From NCBI GenBank assembly GCA_017536695.1, contig JAFXGX010000074.1, positions 16,005 to 80,004 on the forward strand: 64,000 bases of DNA, read 5' to 3'. Of this stretch, positions 18,256-26,916 are shown piece by piece. Each line of letters starts with the position of its first letter. Position 1 is the first letter of the stretch. The DNA comes from Bacteroidaceae bacterium (GTDB lineage: Bacteria; Bacteroidota; Bacteroidia; Bacteroidales; Bacteroidaceae). The notes under the pieces were generated by a model. It was not told where the DNA came from. It saw only the letters and a program-made list of their open reading frames with translations, and made no database searches. Both the position numbers and the translations under genes were made by a program.

Positions 18256-19276
18256 TTTCTATCTCGCCAATTTGCTCGTCCCATCCCTCGACACCGGGCT
18301 TGAAACCGCCGCTCTCGGGCTTGGGCAGCACAATCTCCTTGTCAATGAGCAACCAGTGTTTCTCCCTTGCCTGGGGAGTCCTGAAAATTGAGTCCATATC
18401 AAGCGTCATCTCCACGCTGTTGCCGTCATGGGTGAGCACATTGAAGGAGATATAAAGCTGGCTCTCCACGGTGGGTGCAATGTGGTCGGGGCGCTTGCCA
18501 AAGGTATTGAACACGGCACACAGGACATCGTTCTCGCCGGCGCGAATGCGCGCATCCACACTGCGGTACATCTCGAAATAGGTTCCGGCATAAAGGCCAA
18601 ACTCGGGCTCGCCCATACCGAAACGGTTTGAAGGAGCAAGGTCGGTAATCATTGCCACGGCATTTGAGGCATACTGCCCGTTCACAAGACGCAACTGTAT
18701 ATAATAGGTATCGATGATGGTGCGTGCCTCGGTGGTTATGAGATACTCGTCGTTGACACTGGGGATGGACACCTCTTCGCGTGCCACGAACAGATGGTCG
18801 GGCTCGTAGTAGAGAACAGGCTCGGGTGCATCGGCACGGCTTTTGAACCTTGTATAGATGTTATCGGCAATCTCTGATGTGAAGGCCTCAAGGCTACTCT
18901 TGTAGTTCTCGCCGCGCACAAGCGTAGATGGAGTGTCGAAATTATAGCACACCATGTCATAGGAACCGGGATTCACGAACACCTTACCCTCGTAGTAGAC
19001 CCTGCCGTCGGCATCAATGCCACCCCTTGTGATGAATGCCTGGGATACAGCCTCCTGCGTGTCGCGCTCGTAGAACATTACACGGAATATGTCCGGCATA
19101 CCCAAAGAGGGCACTATCCTGTCGTTATATATGCCACAGGTGACATTGGCAATGCTGTCGGTGTTCAGCACCACACGCACCCTCACCTTGCCCTGGTCCT
19201 CGACAAGCGGACGGCGCTCGCACGAACATAGAAGGCATAGAAGGGAGAGGAAGAGGAACTTAAGAATCCTACTCAT
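18245..19276 (-). CDS. DUF5119-like lipoprotein, probable pilus base/anchor
   Basis: A 343-residue lipoprotein (LLCLLCSC signal). The mature N-terminus (ERRPLVEDQGKVRVRVVL) and overall length agree with DUF5119 proteins, which sit between DUF3575 and fimbrillin genes in Bacteroidales. These are related to FimB/Mfa2 anchors that stay lipid-attached and fix the pilus base. Unlike the five fimbrillin-type proteins of the operon it lacks the TR-A/S motif after the signal, consistent with an uncut anchor. The ATG at 19276 overlaps the end of the DUF3575 gene by 8 bases; a GTG at 19282 is an alternative. Confidence 0.8.
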   Translation of the reverse strand: MSRILKFLFLSLLCLLCSCERRPLVEDQGKVRVRVVLNTDSIANVTCGIYNDRIVPSLGMPDIFRVMFYERDTQEAVSQAFITRGGIDADGRVYYEGKVFVNPGSYDMVCYNFDTPSTLVRGENYKSSLEAFTSEIADNIYTRFKSRADAPEPVLYYEPDHLFVAREEVSIPSVNDEYLITTEARTIIDTYYIQLRLVNGQYASNAVAMITDLAPSNRFGMGEPEFGLYAGTYFEMYRSVDARIRAGENDVLCAVFNTFGKRPDHIAPTVESQLYISFNVLTHDGNSVEMTLDMDSIFRTPQAREKHWLLIDKEIVLPKPESGGFKPGVEGWDEQIGEIEIGK

Positions 19277-20525
19277 GCGCACCTCCCCTCCTGCTCTTAT
19301 AAGTAAACCTCAAAGGAAGCACAAGCGACACCTCAACCTTTGTGGGACCATAATAGCCCTTGCGGCCCCTCTTATACGGGTCGCGCACAAGTTCCTCCCA
19401 ACCCGGCGAAGGGTTGTAGTGACGATAGGCAATAGACGCATATCCCGCCGATACCGAGAACTCGAGATTGAAATACTTGCCAAGCGGCATCGAATAGCCA
19501 TAGGTCAGGCCGGTTGACCAGTACTCGCCCTGATAGTTGAATTCACGCCGATACTGCAAATCGAACTTCGCCGACATCAGATACAAACCGGCAAAGTGCC
19601 CCCTGAGCAAGTTGGGCTGCTTGCCTTTCTTGAACCAGTAGCGTCCCTCGACACCCATCTGCCACACCTGGAAAGCCCATTTGTTACCACCATGCCACCA
19701 CGGGAAAAGGTCCTCGAAGGCAATGGAGAAACGACGGCCCAACGGCACCTCCACCTCAAAGTTCAAGGCTGTGACAACATCATAGAGCAAATTGGTTTTC
19801 AGCGCCGCAACCATCACCTTCTTTCTCTCGACCGATGTCTGCTGCAGGTCAATGAAGGACAAGGTATCGGGCAACTCAATGGGAGGCAGAGCGAACTGCT
19901 CCACTGCCTCGCGGCTGTAATAGAGAATACAGAACATCGAGTTTCTTATGCGCGGATAGTATTTACGCAAAAGGTACTTGTATGTCGGCAGGCGGTTCAT
20001 GCGCCACTTCTTGGTAGCCATGTTCACATCGGCATCAATCACGGCATAAATCTGCTGCTTTGCCTCATCGCTGAGAGCGGTATCGCACTCCACATACCAG
20101 CGCAGTTGCTCCCACGACTCTCCGTCGGGGTGCACATGAAGTTTGCCGTCGAGCTCGGGGAACTCACTCATCACATAGTTGCGCATGGTAGCGGCACGTC
20201 TCTTTGAGAGGCGTACATTGTATTCATAGGGTCCCTCGGGCGATGACTGCGAGACAATGACAACCGAGTCGATATATTCCAGGCCTATACTGTCAATTAT
20301 GCGGGCAAAACGTGCCAAAGTTGAGTCATTGCCCATGTAACCCATATCCAGCTGGTGCTTGTCCCAGCGGAAATGGACCTCAAGGTCAACAATTCTCTTA
20401 TGCCCGCCGGGGAGATATCTGTATCCGGGTTGGGAAAGAGCTGCCAAGGAAGAGAATAAAAGGAGTATTATGTAAAGTACTTTGCGCACTTTCAGTATAC
20501 CATGCATATCTGTTTTTATTTCCAT
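19269..20525 (-). CDS. DUF3575 domain outer-membrane protein, first gene of pilus operon
   Basis: After a signal sequence (VLYIILLLFSSLAALSQ), the first ~200 residues include an OmpA-like segment (SSPEGPYEYNVRLSKRRAAT). The C-terminal half is a DUF3575 barrel-type domain (KTNLLYDVVTALNFEVEVPL, WFKKGK, LRGHFAGLYLMSAKFDLQYR, YGPTKVEVSLVLPL). Such proteins head fimbrillin clusters in Bacteroides; their role is not settled, but outer-membrane assembly or anchoring is likely. The ATG at 20561 lies at the predicted transcript start, so translation should begin at 20525 or at 20507 (MHGILKVRK), the latter directly before the signal peptide. Confidence 0.85.
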   Translation of the reverse strand: MEIKTDMHGILKVRKVLYIILLLFSSLAALSQPGYRYLPGGHKRIVDLEVHFRWDKHQLDMGYMGNDSTLARFARIIDSIGLEYIDSVVIVSQSSPEGPYEYNVRLSKRRAATMRNYVMSEFPELDGKLHVHPDGESWEQLRWYVECDTALSDEAKQQIYAVIDADVNMATKKWRMNRLPTYKYLLRKYYPRIRNSMFCILYYSREAVEQFALPPIELPDTLSFIDLQQTSVERKKVMVAALKTNLLYDVVTALNFEVEVPLGRRFSIAFEDLFPWWHGGNKWAFQVWQMGVEGRYWFKKGKQPNLLRGHFAGLYLMSAKFDLQYRREFNYQGEYWSTGLTYGYSMPLGKYFNLEFSVSAGYASIAYRHYNPSPGWEELVRDPYKRGRKGYYGPTKVEVSLVLPLRFTYKSRRGGAHE

Positions 20526-20562
20526 GCCTGGCCATTTTTCAAGACTCGGGCAAACAAACATG

Positions 20563-20593
20563 CAAAGGTAGAAATTTGTTGATAGCTTGTCAA
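20563..20593 (-). promoter_or_regulatory. promoter of pilus operon
   Basis: Minus strand TTG (20593-20591), 20-base spacer, TACCTTTG (20570-20563), close to the ideal Bacteroidetes form. It predicts a transcript start near 20556, which excludes the ATG at 20561 as translation start. An inverted repeat TGTTGA-N7-TCAACA (20577-20595) covers the -33 region and spacer and could be an operator. Confidence 0.75.
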
Positions 20594-20634
20594 CACTTTT
20601 TAACTAAATAGCATCACAAGAACCGGCAAAAAGC

Positions 20635-20670
20635 GAAATTGTACAAAAAATCTTTGAAATTGTACAAAAA
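20635..20670. repeat. two 15-base direct repeats upstream of pilus promoter
   Basis: GAAATTGTACAAAAA occurs at 20635-20649 and 20656-20670, exactly 21 bases (two helical turns) apart, 40-80 bases upstream of the -33 box of the pilus operon. Such spacing is typical of dimeric response-regulator sites, for example LytTR proteins. The site lies between the preceding gene's stop and the promoter. Confidence 0.6.
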
Positions 20671-20689
20671 CAGCAAAGTACAACACATT

Positions 20690-21583
20690 TCAGATAGATG
20701 ACAACACCTCCCTCAGATGCCACACGGGGGCATCCTTGAGCAACACACGCTTATCGCCGTTGAGCAGATAAAAAGATGGCATTGCCGGCAGGTGATAGAG
20801 ACGGCCGTCGATGATTTCGGAGCCGGCATCATGTACATCGAGCCAATTGCCCGGCATAAGCGTGGCACACTCCCTCCACAGTTCGGCATCGTCATAGGGA
20901 TAGACCGAGAGGACAAGCAGCCCCTCAGAAGCAAACAGCGGGTCGGCAAGAAGCGAAGGCATCATCTCCCGGCATTTGTCGCAACCAGGGTCGTTGAACA
21001 CAAGCAGAATTAGCCGGGCATCGAGCGAATGGAGCGTTCCAACACGGCCATTGCGGTCGACGAAACCAAAATCGGCAGCCACTGTGCCCGGCCGGTTACG
21101 GGATATCATGTCGAGCATGTAACGGGCACGGCCCGACAAGGCCTCGTCACTGCAACTTGCAATGAAAACGGTGAGAAAATGCGCATATACGGCATCGTTG
21201 CGGAATGGGGAGTCGGGATTGGCAAGGTAGTGGTCCACTGTAGCATGACACCAGCTGCGCGATGACTCATGAGCCGAAGCCTTGCCATAGAACGAGGCAA
21301 CGGCATTGGATGCCGTTGCAGAATCGGCATATTGAAGAATGTATATGAAGTTGGAAAAGAGTTGCTCGCCGGCATCGCGGTTTTCCTGAGCGGAATTTGC
21401 GAAGTCATACCCCTCCCACATGGCAGCGAGCCTGCCCGCAAGCGTCTCCGACACAGATGGCAAAGTGGCAGCCTGCGCCCCCTCCACAGTACCTGCAGCA
21501 TCACTTTTTGCAGCCGAGCCACCTTGGCAAGCAAACAGCAGCGACAGCACTGCAACAAAAGAGAGGGAACTGAGCAGTTTCAT
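20690..21583 (-). CDS. DUF5106/thioredoxin-like lipoprotein
   Basis: A 297-residue lipoprotein (signal ending VLSLLFAC). The N-terminal half is mostly helical (about 30-170), as in DUF5106 proteins. The C-terminal half is a thioredoxin fold with the redox motif CDKC in FNDPGCDKCREMMPSL and the cis-Pro loop LPAMPSFYLLNGD. It probably acts as a membrane-attached thiol-disulfide protein in the periplasm. The ATG at 21583 gives a proper signal peptide; an upstream in-frame extension of 29 residues (from 21670) would bury it. It is read in the same direction as the pilus operon, but a promoter lies between. Confidence 0.8.
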   Translation of the reverse strand: MKLLSSLSFVAVLSLLFACQGGSAAKSDAAGTVEGAQAATLPSVSETLAGRLAAMWEGYDFANSAQENRDAGEQLFSNFIYILQYADSATASNAVASFYGKASAHESSRSWCHATVDHYLANPDSPFRNDAVYAHFLTVFIASCSDEALSGRARYMLDMISRNRPGTVAADFGFVDRNGRVGTLHSLDARLILLVFNDPGCDKCREMMPSLLADPLFASEGLLVLSVYPYDDAELWRECATLMPGNWLDVHDAGSEIIDGRLYHLPAMPSFYLLNGDKRVLLKDAPVWHLREVLSSI

Positions 21584-21731
21584 CAGTGCAATACGTGTGC
21601 GCTCACCGCCCGAAAGCACTACGTTCCTTCGCTGCCTGTTGCTGTTGTTATCGTTGTCCATCATACACATCTTCTCTGCAAAACTATCAAAAAAGAATCT
21701 CCTTTCAAAGGATTTCAGATGAATTAATGCA

Positions 21732-21823
21732 AAGTTGAAAGTTTAATGTTTAATGTTTAATGTTTAGTGTTTAATGTCTGATGTTTAAAGTTTAGTGTTT
21801 AATGTTTAGTGTCTGATGTTTAA
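21732..21823. repeat. TTTAATG-type heptamer repeat, copy 1
   Basis: After AAGTTGAAAG come about eleven imperfect units of TTTAATG/TTTAGTG (with two TCTGATG variants). A shorter copy with the same leading bases sits directly before the murD start codon (53187-53220), so this is a dispersed repeat. Confidence 0.8.
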
Positions 21824-21840
21824 GCCTGCTGCTTTCTCCC

Positions 21841-21972
21841 TTACTGTTTCTTCATAATCTCCTTTGCTTCTTCATTGCCCGCTGCTGCAGCGTCGCGGTA
21901 GAGTTCCTTGGCAAGGCGTTTGTCACGCTTTACTCCCTTGCCCTCACGGTAGCAGTCGGCAATCAGACAGCC
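21841..21972 (-). pseudogene. C-terminal remnant of a Sel1-repeat protein
   Basis: The minus strand encodes 43 residues ending in KEIMKKQ and a TAA. They match the Sel1 repeat pattern: GCLIADCYREGKGVKRD followed by KRLAKELYRDAAAAGNEEA. A TAG lies in frame immediately before the first residue and there is no start codon, so only one repeat survives. It is probably the tail of a decayed Sel1-type gene. Confidence 0.75.
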
Positions 21973-22025
21973 CTATTTAAAGCATAAAAAGGGATTTTTG
22001 GCAGACCAACATGTACATGAAAAAA

Positions 22026-22058
22026 ATCAACGGACAGGAGAATGCCCTGTCCGTTGAT
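22026..22058 (-). terminator. terminator of metal-efflux operon
   Basis: Perfect 13-base stem (22026-22038 with 22046-22058), 7-base loop, followed on the minus strand by a run of T. It lies 22 bases after the RND pump stop. A standard intrinsic terminator. Confidence 0.9.
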
Positions 22059-22080
22059 AATCAGAATAATAATCGCTCTT

Positions 22081-25000
22081 TTACATCAAACCGCGTCTTA
22101 TTATCCAGCGGTAGGCAATAGGGATGATGAACACGTTCAGGAATGTCGATGAGAGCAATCCGCCAAGCACGACCACTGCCATTGGGCTCTGGATTTCGTT
22201 GCCCGATGCCGAGCCGTTCATAATCATAGGTACAAGTGCCAGTGCCGAGGTAAATGCAGTCATGAGAATTGGTGTCAGACGGTCGGCCGAACCATGCAGC
22301 ACAGCCTCATCGAGCGACACACCCTCGTGGCGCAGATGCTGGTAGCGCGAAACGAGCAATATTCCGTTACGCGTAGCGATACCGAACAGCGTTATAAGAC
22401 CTATGATTGCGGGGATGCTCATAACTGCCGATGTAAAGTATGTAGCCAATATACCGCCGATGAGCGCAAGCGGCAGGTTGAGAAGCACGACTGCCGAGAG
22501 CGTCGTACTCTTGAACTCGCTGTAGAGCAGCACGAACACCACCAGGATAGCTACCAACGTGGCGAGCCACAATGTGCGCGATGCCGAATCGGCACTCTCG
22601 AACTGGCCGCCGTACTCAAGACGGTAGCCCTCCTCGAGCTGCAGGCTCCTCGCAAGATGCTCGCGGACACGGTCGACGGTACCTGCCACATCGCCGCTGG
22701 CGATGTTCGCAGAAACGACGACCTTGCGCTGCACATTCTCACGGCTGATGCTTCCGGGGCCTCCTACAGAGACAATGGATGCGATATCATCAAGCGCAAC
22801 CTTTCCGTCGGGAGTGTCTATGAGGGCACGTCTTACGCCCTCCATGCTCTCGGTGTAATCCTGGTTAAGACGTATTATAAGGTCGAAGCTACGCTCCTCC
22901 TCATACACACTGCCAACCTTCTTGCCTGGGAAAGCCGCCTCGATGAAGCTGTTGAACTCCTCCATTGTAATGCCATAGAGCGCCAACTTCTCACGGTCGG
23001 CACGTATCTGCAGCTGCGGAGTCTCCACCTGCTGCTCAACATTCACATCGACAACCTCGGGGAACACTGCAAGCAACTCCTTTATCTCGGTACCCTTGCG
23101 GAAGAGCGTGCTGAGGTCGGGGCCGAACACTTTTATTGCGAGGTCGGCCTGTGTACCGGACACCATATGGTCAATTCGGTGTTCCAGCGGCTGACCCACT
23201 GATGTTACCACACCTGGTATCTTGGACAGACGCCCACGCACCTCGGCAAGGAACTCAGCCTTGCTGCGCTCGCCAAGAACGAAGTTCACATCAATCTCGG
23301 CGCCGTTAGATGTCTGCGAGTGTTCATCAAGCTCACCGCGTCCTGTGCGGCGTGCCGTACTGGTAACCTCGGGCACGAGCAGAAGCTCTTTCTCTATGGC
23401 AGCACCGAGTCTGTTGCTCTCTTCGAGCGAAACGCCCGGACGCGACACGGCTGCAATGGTAAGCGCATTCTCATTGAACTCGGGCAGGAAGCTGCGTCCC
23501 ATCTGCGTGAAAAGGAATATGCAGAGCGCGAACAGCAGCATAAGAGCCCCGACAACTGGCTTTGCATGGGCAAGCACCCACTCAAGCGATGAACGGTAGG
23601 CACCGAGAAGCCTCTTCTCGACCCAAGTCTTCTTTTCTATCCTTGTAAGATACTTCTCTCCCGAGAGCAACAGTTTGCAGAGCAACGGTGTCACTGTCAT
23701 CGCCACAATGAGCGACATGACGAGTGCTATAAGGTAGGCTATGCCCAACGGCTTGAGCATCCTGCCCTCAAGACCGCTCAGGAAGAAGAGAGGCATGAAG
23801 GTAACCATGATTATGAGCGTGGCATGTATGATTGAGGCACGTATCTCCGAAGAGGCTTCAAAGACAACCTTGAACGAAGAACGGCGCTCCTCTTTGGGCA
23901 AGGCATGGTTCTCCCTCAGGCGCTTATACACATTCTCCACGTCAATGATGGCATCATCCACAAGGGAACCGATGGCAATACACATACCGCCGAGGGTCAT
24001 TGTATTTATATCCATCCCGAGCAGATAGAGCACAATCACAGTGCCGAGCAATGACAAAGGTATCGCCAGCAGGGAGATGAACGTTGAACGCAGGTTGGCA
24101 AGGAAGAGGAAGAGGACAAGAATGACACATATTGCACCCTCGACCAGCGAACGGCCCACATTATTGACCGATGACTGTATGTAATCGGCCTGACGGAAGA
24201 TTTCGGTGTGCAGCGTCACATCCTCGGGCAAAGACCGGGCAATCTCCTTGAGGTTACGTTCGATATTCTCGGTCACACTTATTGTATTGATTCCCGGCTG
24301 TTTCGATATCGAGAGGATTACCGCAGGAGCAGCATTGAGCGCTGCATATCCCTGCTTTACAGCCGGTGCTATGACCACATCCGCAACATCGGCGACACGT
24401 ACGGACACATCGCCCACGACCTTGACGACAGTGCTGCCAAGCTCATCGACATCATTGCTGCGTCCCATACCACGCAAGTTGTACTCATTACCGAAGTCGC
24501 GTACGACGCCCGCTCCGATATTCACGCACATTGCGCTCGCGGCAGCCTCGAGTTCGGCCATGCTGACGCCGTACATCTCCATACGCACAGGGTCGGCAAG
24601 CACCTGGTACTGCTTGTAGTCGCCACCTATTATGGTAACGTTAGAGACACCGCCTGTCGCAAGTATGGCAGGCTTTATTATCCACTCGGCAAGCGTACGG
24701 AGCTCCATCATTGATGTAGTCTCGGCCTGCATGCCTATGAAGAGAATCTCGCCCATGACACTCGACTGCGGAGCGAGCATAGGCATCACGCCATCGGGGA
24801 GCTGGCCCGCAAGAAGACTCATCTTCTCGCTGATAATCTGACGGGCACGGTATATGTCCATACCCCAGTCAAACTCAACCCACACGAAGGAGAAACCCTG
24901 CGAAGAGGATGAACGCACACGGCGCACATTGGTAGCGCCGTTCACTGCAGTCTCGATGGGGAATGTCACAAGACGCTCCACCTCCTCGGGGGCCATATTT

Positions 25001-25161
25001 GAAGCATCGGTAAGTATTACCACCGTAGGCATAGTAAGGTCGGGGAAGACATCGACCTCGATATTCTTCGCGGAGTATATGCCACCGATGACCGTCAACA
25101 CGACTGCAAGCATCACAAACAGCCTGTTGTTCAACGAGTATCTGATTATTCTGTTCAGCAT
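22081..25161 (-). CDS. CusA/CzcA-type heavy-metal efflux RND permease
   Basis: A 1026-residue inner-membrane pump of the RND superfamily, driven by protons and acting in a trimer with an adaptor and an outer-membrane channel. Seen: N-terminal LNNRLFVMLAVVLTVIGG, VDVFPDLTMPTVVI (the family's V.VFPD pattern), the membrane-4 motif GSLVDDAIIDVEN with paired Asp residues, RASIIHATLIIMVTFMPLFFLSG, and a second half starting near AKPVVGALMLL. Local context (His/Cys-rich partners) favours metal ions as substrate, but the metal cannot be named. The adaptor stop is 12 bases upstream. No outer-membrane factor gene is adjacent. Confidence 0.92.
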   Translation of the reverse strand: MLNRIIRYSLNNRLFVMLAVVLTVIGGIYSAKNIEVDVFPDLTMPTVVILTDASNMAPEEVERLVTFPIETAVNGATNVRRVRSSSSQGFSFVWVEFDWGMDIYRARQIISEKMSLLAGQLPDGVMPMLAPQSSVMGEILFIGMQAETTSMMELRTLAEWIIKPAILATGGVSNVTIIGGDYKQYQVLADPVRMEMYGVSMAELEAAASAMCVNIGAGVVRDFGNEYNLRGMGRSNDVDELGSTVVKVVGDVSVRVADVADVVIAPAVKQGYAALNAAPAVILSISKQPGINTISVTENIERNLKEIARSLPEDVTLHTEIFRQADYIQSSVNNVGRSLVEGAICVILVLFLFLANLRSTFISLLAIPLSLLGTVIVLYLLGMDINTMTLGGMCIAIGSLVDDAIIDVENVYKRLRENHALPKEERRSSFKVVFEASSEIRASIIHATLIIMVTFMPLFFLSGLEGRMLKPLGIAYLIALVMSLIVAMTVTPLLCKLLLSGEKYLTRIEKKTWVEKRLLGAYRSSLEWVLAHAKPVVGALMLLFALCIFLFTQMGRSFLPEFNENALTIAAVSRPGVSLEESNRLGAAIEKELLLVPEVTSTARRTGRGELDEHSQTSNGAEIDVNFVLGERSKAEFLAEVRGRLSKIPGVVTSVGQPLEHRIDHMVSGTQADLAIKVFGPDLSTLFRKGTEIKELLAVFPEVVDVNVEQQVETPQLQIRADREKLALYGITMEEFNSFIEAAFPGKKVGSVYEEERSFDLIIRLNQDYTESMEGVRRALIDTPDGKVALDDIASIVSVGGPGSISRENVQRKVVVSANIASGDVAGTVDRVREHLARSLQLEEGYRLEYGGQFESADSASRTLWLATLVAILVVFVLLYSEFKSTTLSAVVLLNLPLALIGGILATYFTSAVMSIPAIIGLITLFGIATRNGILLVSRYQHLRHEGVSLDEAVLHGSADRLTPILMTAFTSALALVPMIMNGSASGNEIQSPMAVVVLGGLLSSTFLNVFIIPIAYRWIIRRGLM

Positions 25162-25173
25162 AGCGGTACGGTA

Positions 25174-26844
25174 TTAGTGAACATGCCCTGCATGGGGGTC
25201 AAGAGCCGCTGCGCCCTGTGACAGCTTGAGTGCAACCGCACCCTTTGTCACAACTCGCTCGCCGGCATCAAGTCCCTTGGCTATCTCGACTCTCATGCCG
25301 TCGGTTGAGCCAACCTCTACAGCACGTTTCTCAAACGAGATGGGGTTGTTCTGTACAAAGACAAAGAAGTTGCCCATCTCCTCGACAAGCGCCGTACGCG
25401 GCACTGCTACCGCATGTCCGCTGCTCTTTGAGACAATATACAGCGTCACGATGCTACCCGGAACCACGCCGTCAATCGCTGCAGCGGTAATTGTCACTGG
25501 CAGCATATTGCAGCTGTTTGCCGAGCTGCCTACTGCAACGACACTGCCGCCGAGAGCATTCATGGAGAATGCCTCGCCCGAAGGCAACACAATGTTGACA
25601 TCCTCGATATTCTGCAACTGCTGAGCGAAGCGTACAGGCAGCTCGGCTGCAATATTCACATTGCCGTCCGACTGTATTGTAGCTATTGGAGTTCCAGGCT
25701 CCACATAGTCGCCGTTTGCCACAAGCAGCGATGCGATGTAGCCCGCCTTTGCTGCCTTGAGCACAACCTTGCCATCTCCGAAGCTGCGTTTCATGCTCAC
25801 AAAACGTGCCTCGGCCTGCTTGAAGAGAGCCTCGGCAGACTGGAACTCACGCTCCGAAACGACCATCTCATCAAACAGCAGTTTCTTTCGTTCATAATCG
25901 GCCTTCGCAAGAAGATAATTGCTCTCGGCCTCGGCAAACTTGACTGCCGCATCGTTGTCTGTCACGTCGCCTCCCTCAAGATAGAAGAGCGGTTCCCCTG
26001 CAGCAACAGCCTTGCCCTCGACGACATTACCCACAAACTGCACCTTGCCGCTTGTAGCCGCAACTACAGTCGTGAAATTGGATGGAACAGCCGCAACCTT
26101 GGCAGCGACCTTCACTGCACCGCCAAAGTGTGACTCCTTGACGACAGCCGTTGCAAAATCAATCTTCCAGCTCTGCTCCTTGCCGAATGCGATATCGCCC
26201 GATGCACCCTCGGTCTGCTCGCCATGACCGGCGTGCGCATGACCGGCGTGCATATGCGCGTCATGAGAATGAGTGTGCGGATGTGAATGGTCATTCTCAT
26301 GAGCATGCTCATGAGAATGGGAATGGGAGTGCTCCGCATCGTGTGAATGGCCTTCGCAAGAGGCATCCGCCCCATGCGAGTGCTCCTCGGCATGGGAATG
26401 TCCCGAACATGACTCGCCATGGGCATGACTATGCTCGGCACCCAGTGCCATAACATCTACATGGAAATGAGCCTTATCGCCACCTGCATCAAAGGAGATT
26501 GACGCCGCACCTGCACTCTTGGGAACCAACTTGAAGTTGAATATTCCCGGAGTGGAAGATTTTGCAACAGCTGTCTGGGCATTCTCGCCCACCTTCAGTG
26601 TCGCCTTTACCTCGCTTGCCGTTGACGGCTTGAAATCATTGAGAGCAGTAACAAAGAGGGTAATGCATGACTCCTTGCCTGCCTCCAGCCCTTCGTGCTG
26701 CATAAAGAACTCGTTAGCCTCGGTATAGGCTGTGAAATTATGGAGATGCAGGTGCTGATTCTCCGCTGCAGTCTCCTCGTGATGGTTGTGTACGCAACCA
26801 CACAAGGCAATCATGAGGATTGCCGATAAGAATGTATTTTTCAT
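25174..26844 (-). CDS. CusB-like efflux adaptor (membrane fusion protein) with His-rich insert
   Basis: A 556-residue lipoprotein (signal ILMIALCGC). An N-terminal beta domain (about 20-135) precedes a very His-rich segment, about 25 His in some 75 residues, with EHSHSHSHEHAHE-type runs. The usual membrane-fusion core follows: barrel-sandwich start KVQFVGNVVEGKAVAAGEPL, a helical hairpin (AESNYLLAKADYERKKLLF), GYIASLLVANGDYVEPGTPI and a C-terminal beta domain (VVTKGAVALKL), ending in PHAGHVH. It links the RND pump to the outer membrane; the His region probably binds metal ions. The ATG at 26844 was chosen over a GTG 39 bases upstream. Confidence 0.9.
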   Translation of the reverse strand: MKNTFLSAILMIALCGCVHNHHEETAAENQHLHLHNFTAYTEANEFFMQHEGLEAGKESCITLFVTALNDFKPSTASEVKATLKVGENAQTAVAKSSTPGIFNFKLVPKSAGAASISFDAGGDKAHFHVDVMALGAEHSHAHGESCSGHSHAEEHSHGADASCEGHSHDAEHSHSHSHEHAHENDHSHPHTHSHDAHMHAGHAHAGHGEQTEGASGDIAFGKEQSWKIDFATAVVKESHFGGAVKVAAKVAAVPSNFTTVVAATSGKVQFVGNVVEGKAVAAGEPLFYLEGGDVTDNDAAVKFAEAESNYLLAKADYERKKLLFDEMVVSEREFQSAEALFKQAEARFVSMKRSFGDGKVVLKAAKAGYIASLLVANGDYVEPGTPIATIQSDGNVNIAAELPVRFAQQLQNIEDVNIVLPSGEAFSMNALGGSVVAVGSSANSCNMLPVTITAAAIDGVVPGSIVTLYIVSKSSGHAVAVPRTALVEEMGNFFVFVQNNPISFEKRAVEVGSTDGMRVEIAKGLDAGERVVTKGAVALKLSQGAAALDPHAGHVH

Positions 26845-26916
26845 GGTTATATATATTTTCCTGTTCGTGTAACCGGCCTGCACGACGCAGGTCGCTGCAT
26901 AGTAACCCCTGGTATG

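Larger units (their letters stand above)
21584..22080. other. non-coding gap with gene remnant, heptamer repeat and terminator
   Basis: This 497-base stretch holds an AT-rich heptamer repeat (21732-21823), the end of a broken Sel1-repeat gene (21841-21972, minus) and the RND pump terminator (22026-22058). I see no intact gene. Confidence 0.8.

Noticed and set aside
20559..20561. ATG at 20561 as start of the DUF3575 gene
   Set aside because: It coincides with the predicted transcript start and would place 18 non-signal residues before the signal peptide.
21732..21823. Heptamer repeat considered as CRISPR array
   Set aside because: Units are 7 bases without spacers, and no cas genes are near.
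22294..23202. 302-codon plus-strand frame inside the RND pump gene
   Set aside because: Antisense to conserved RND motifs; composition typical of a shadow frame.
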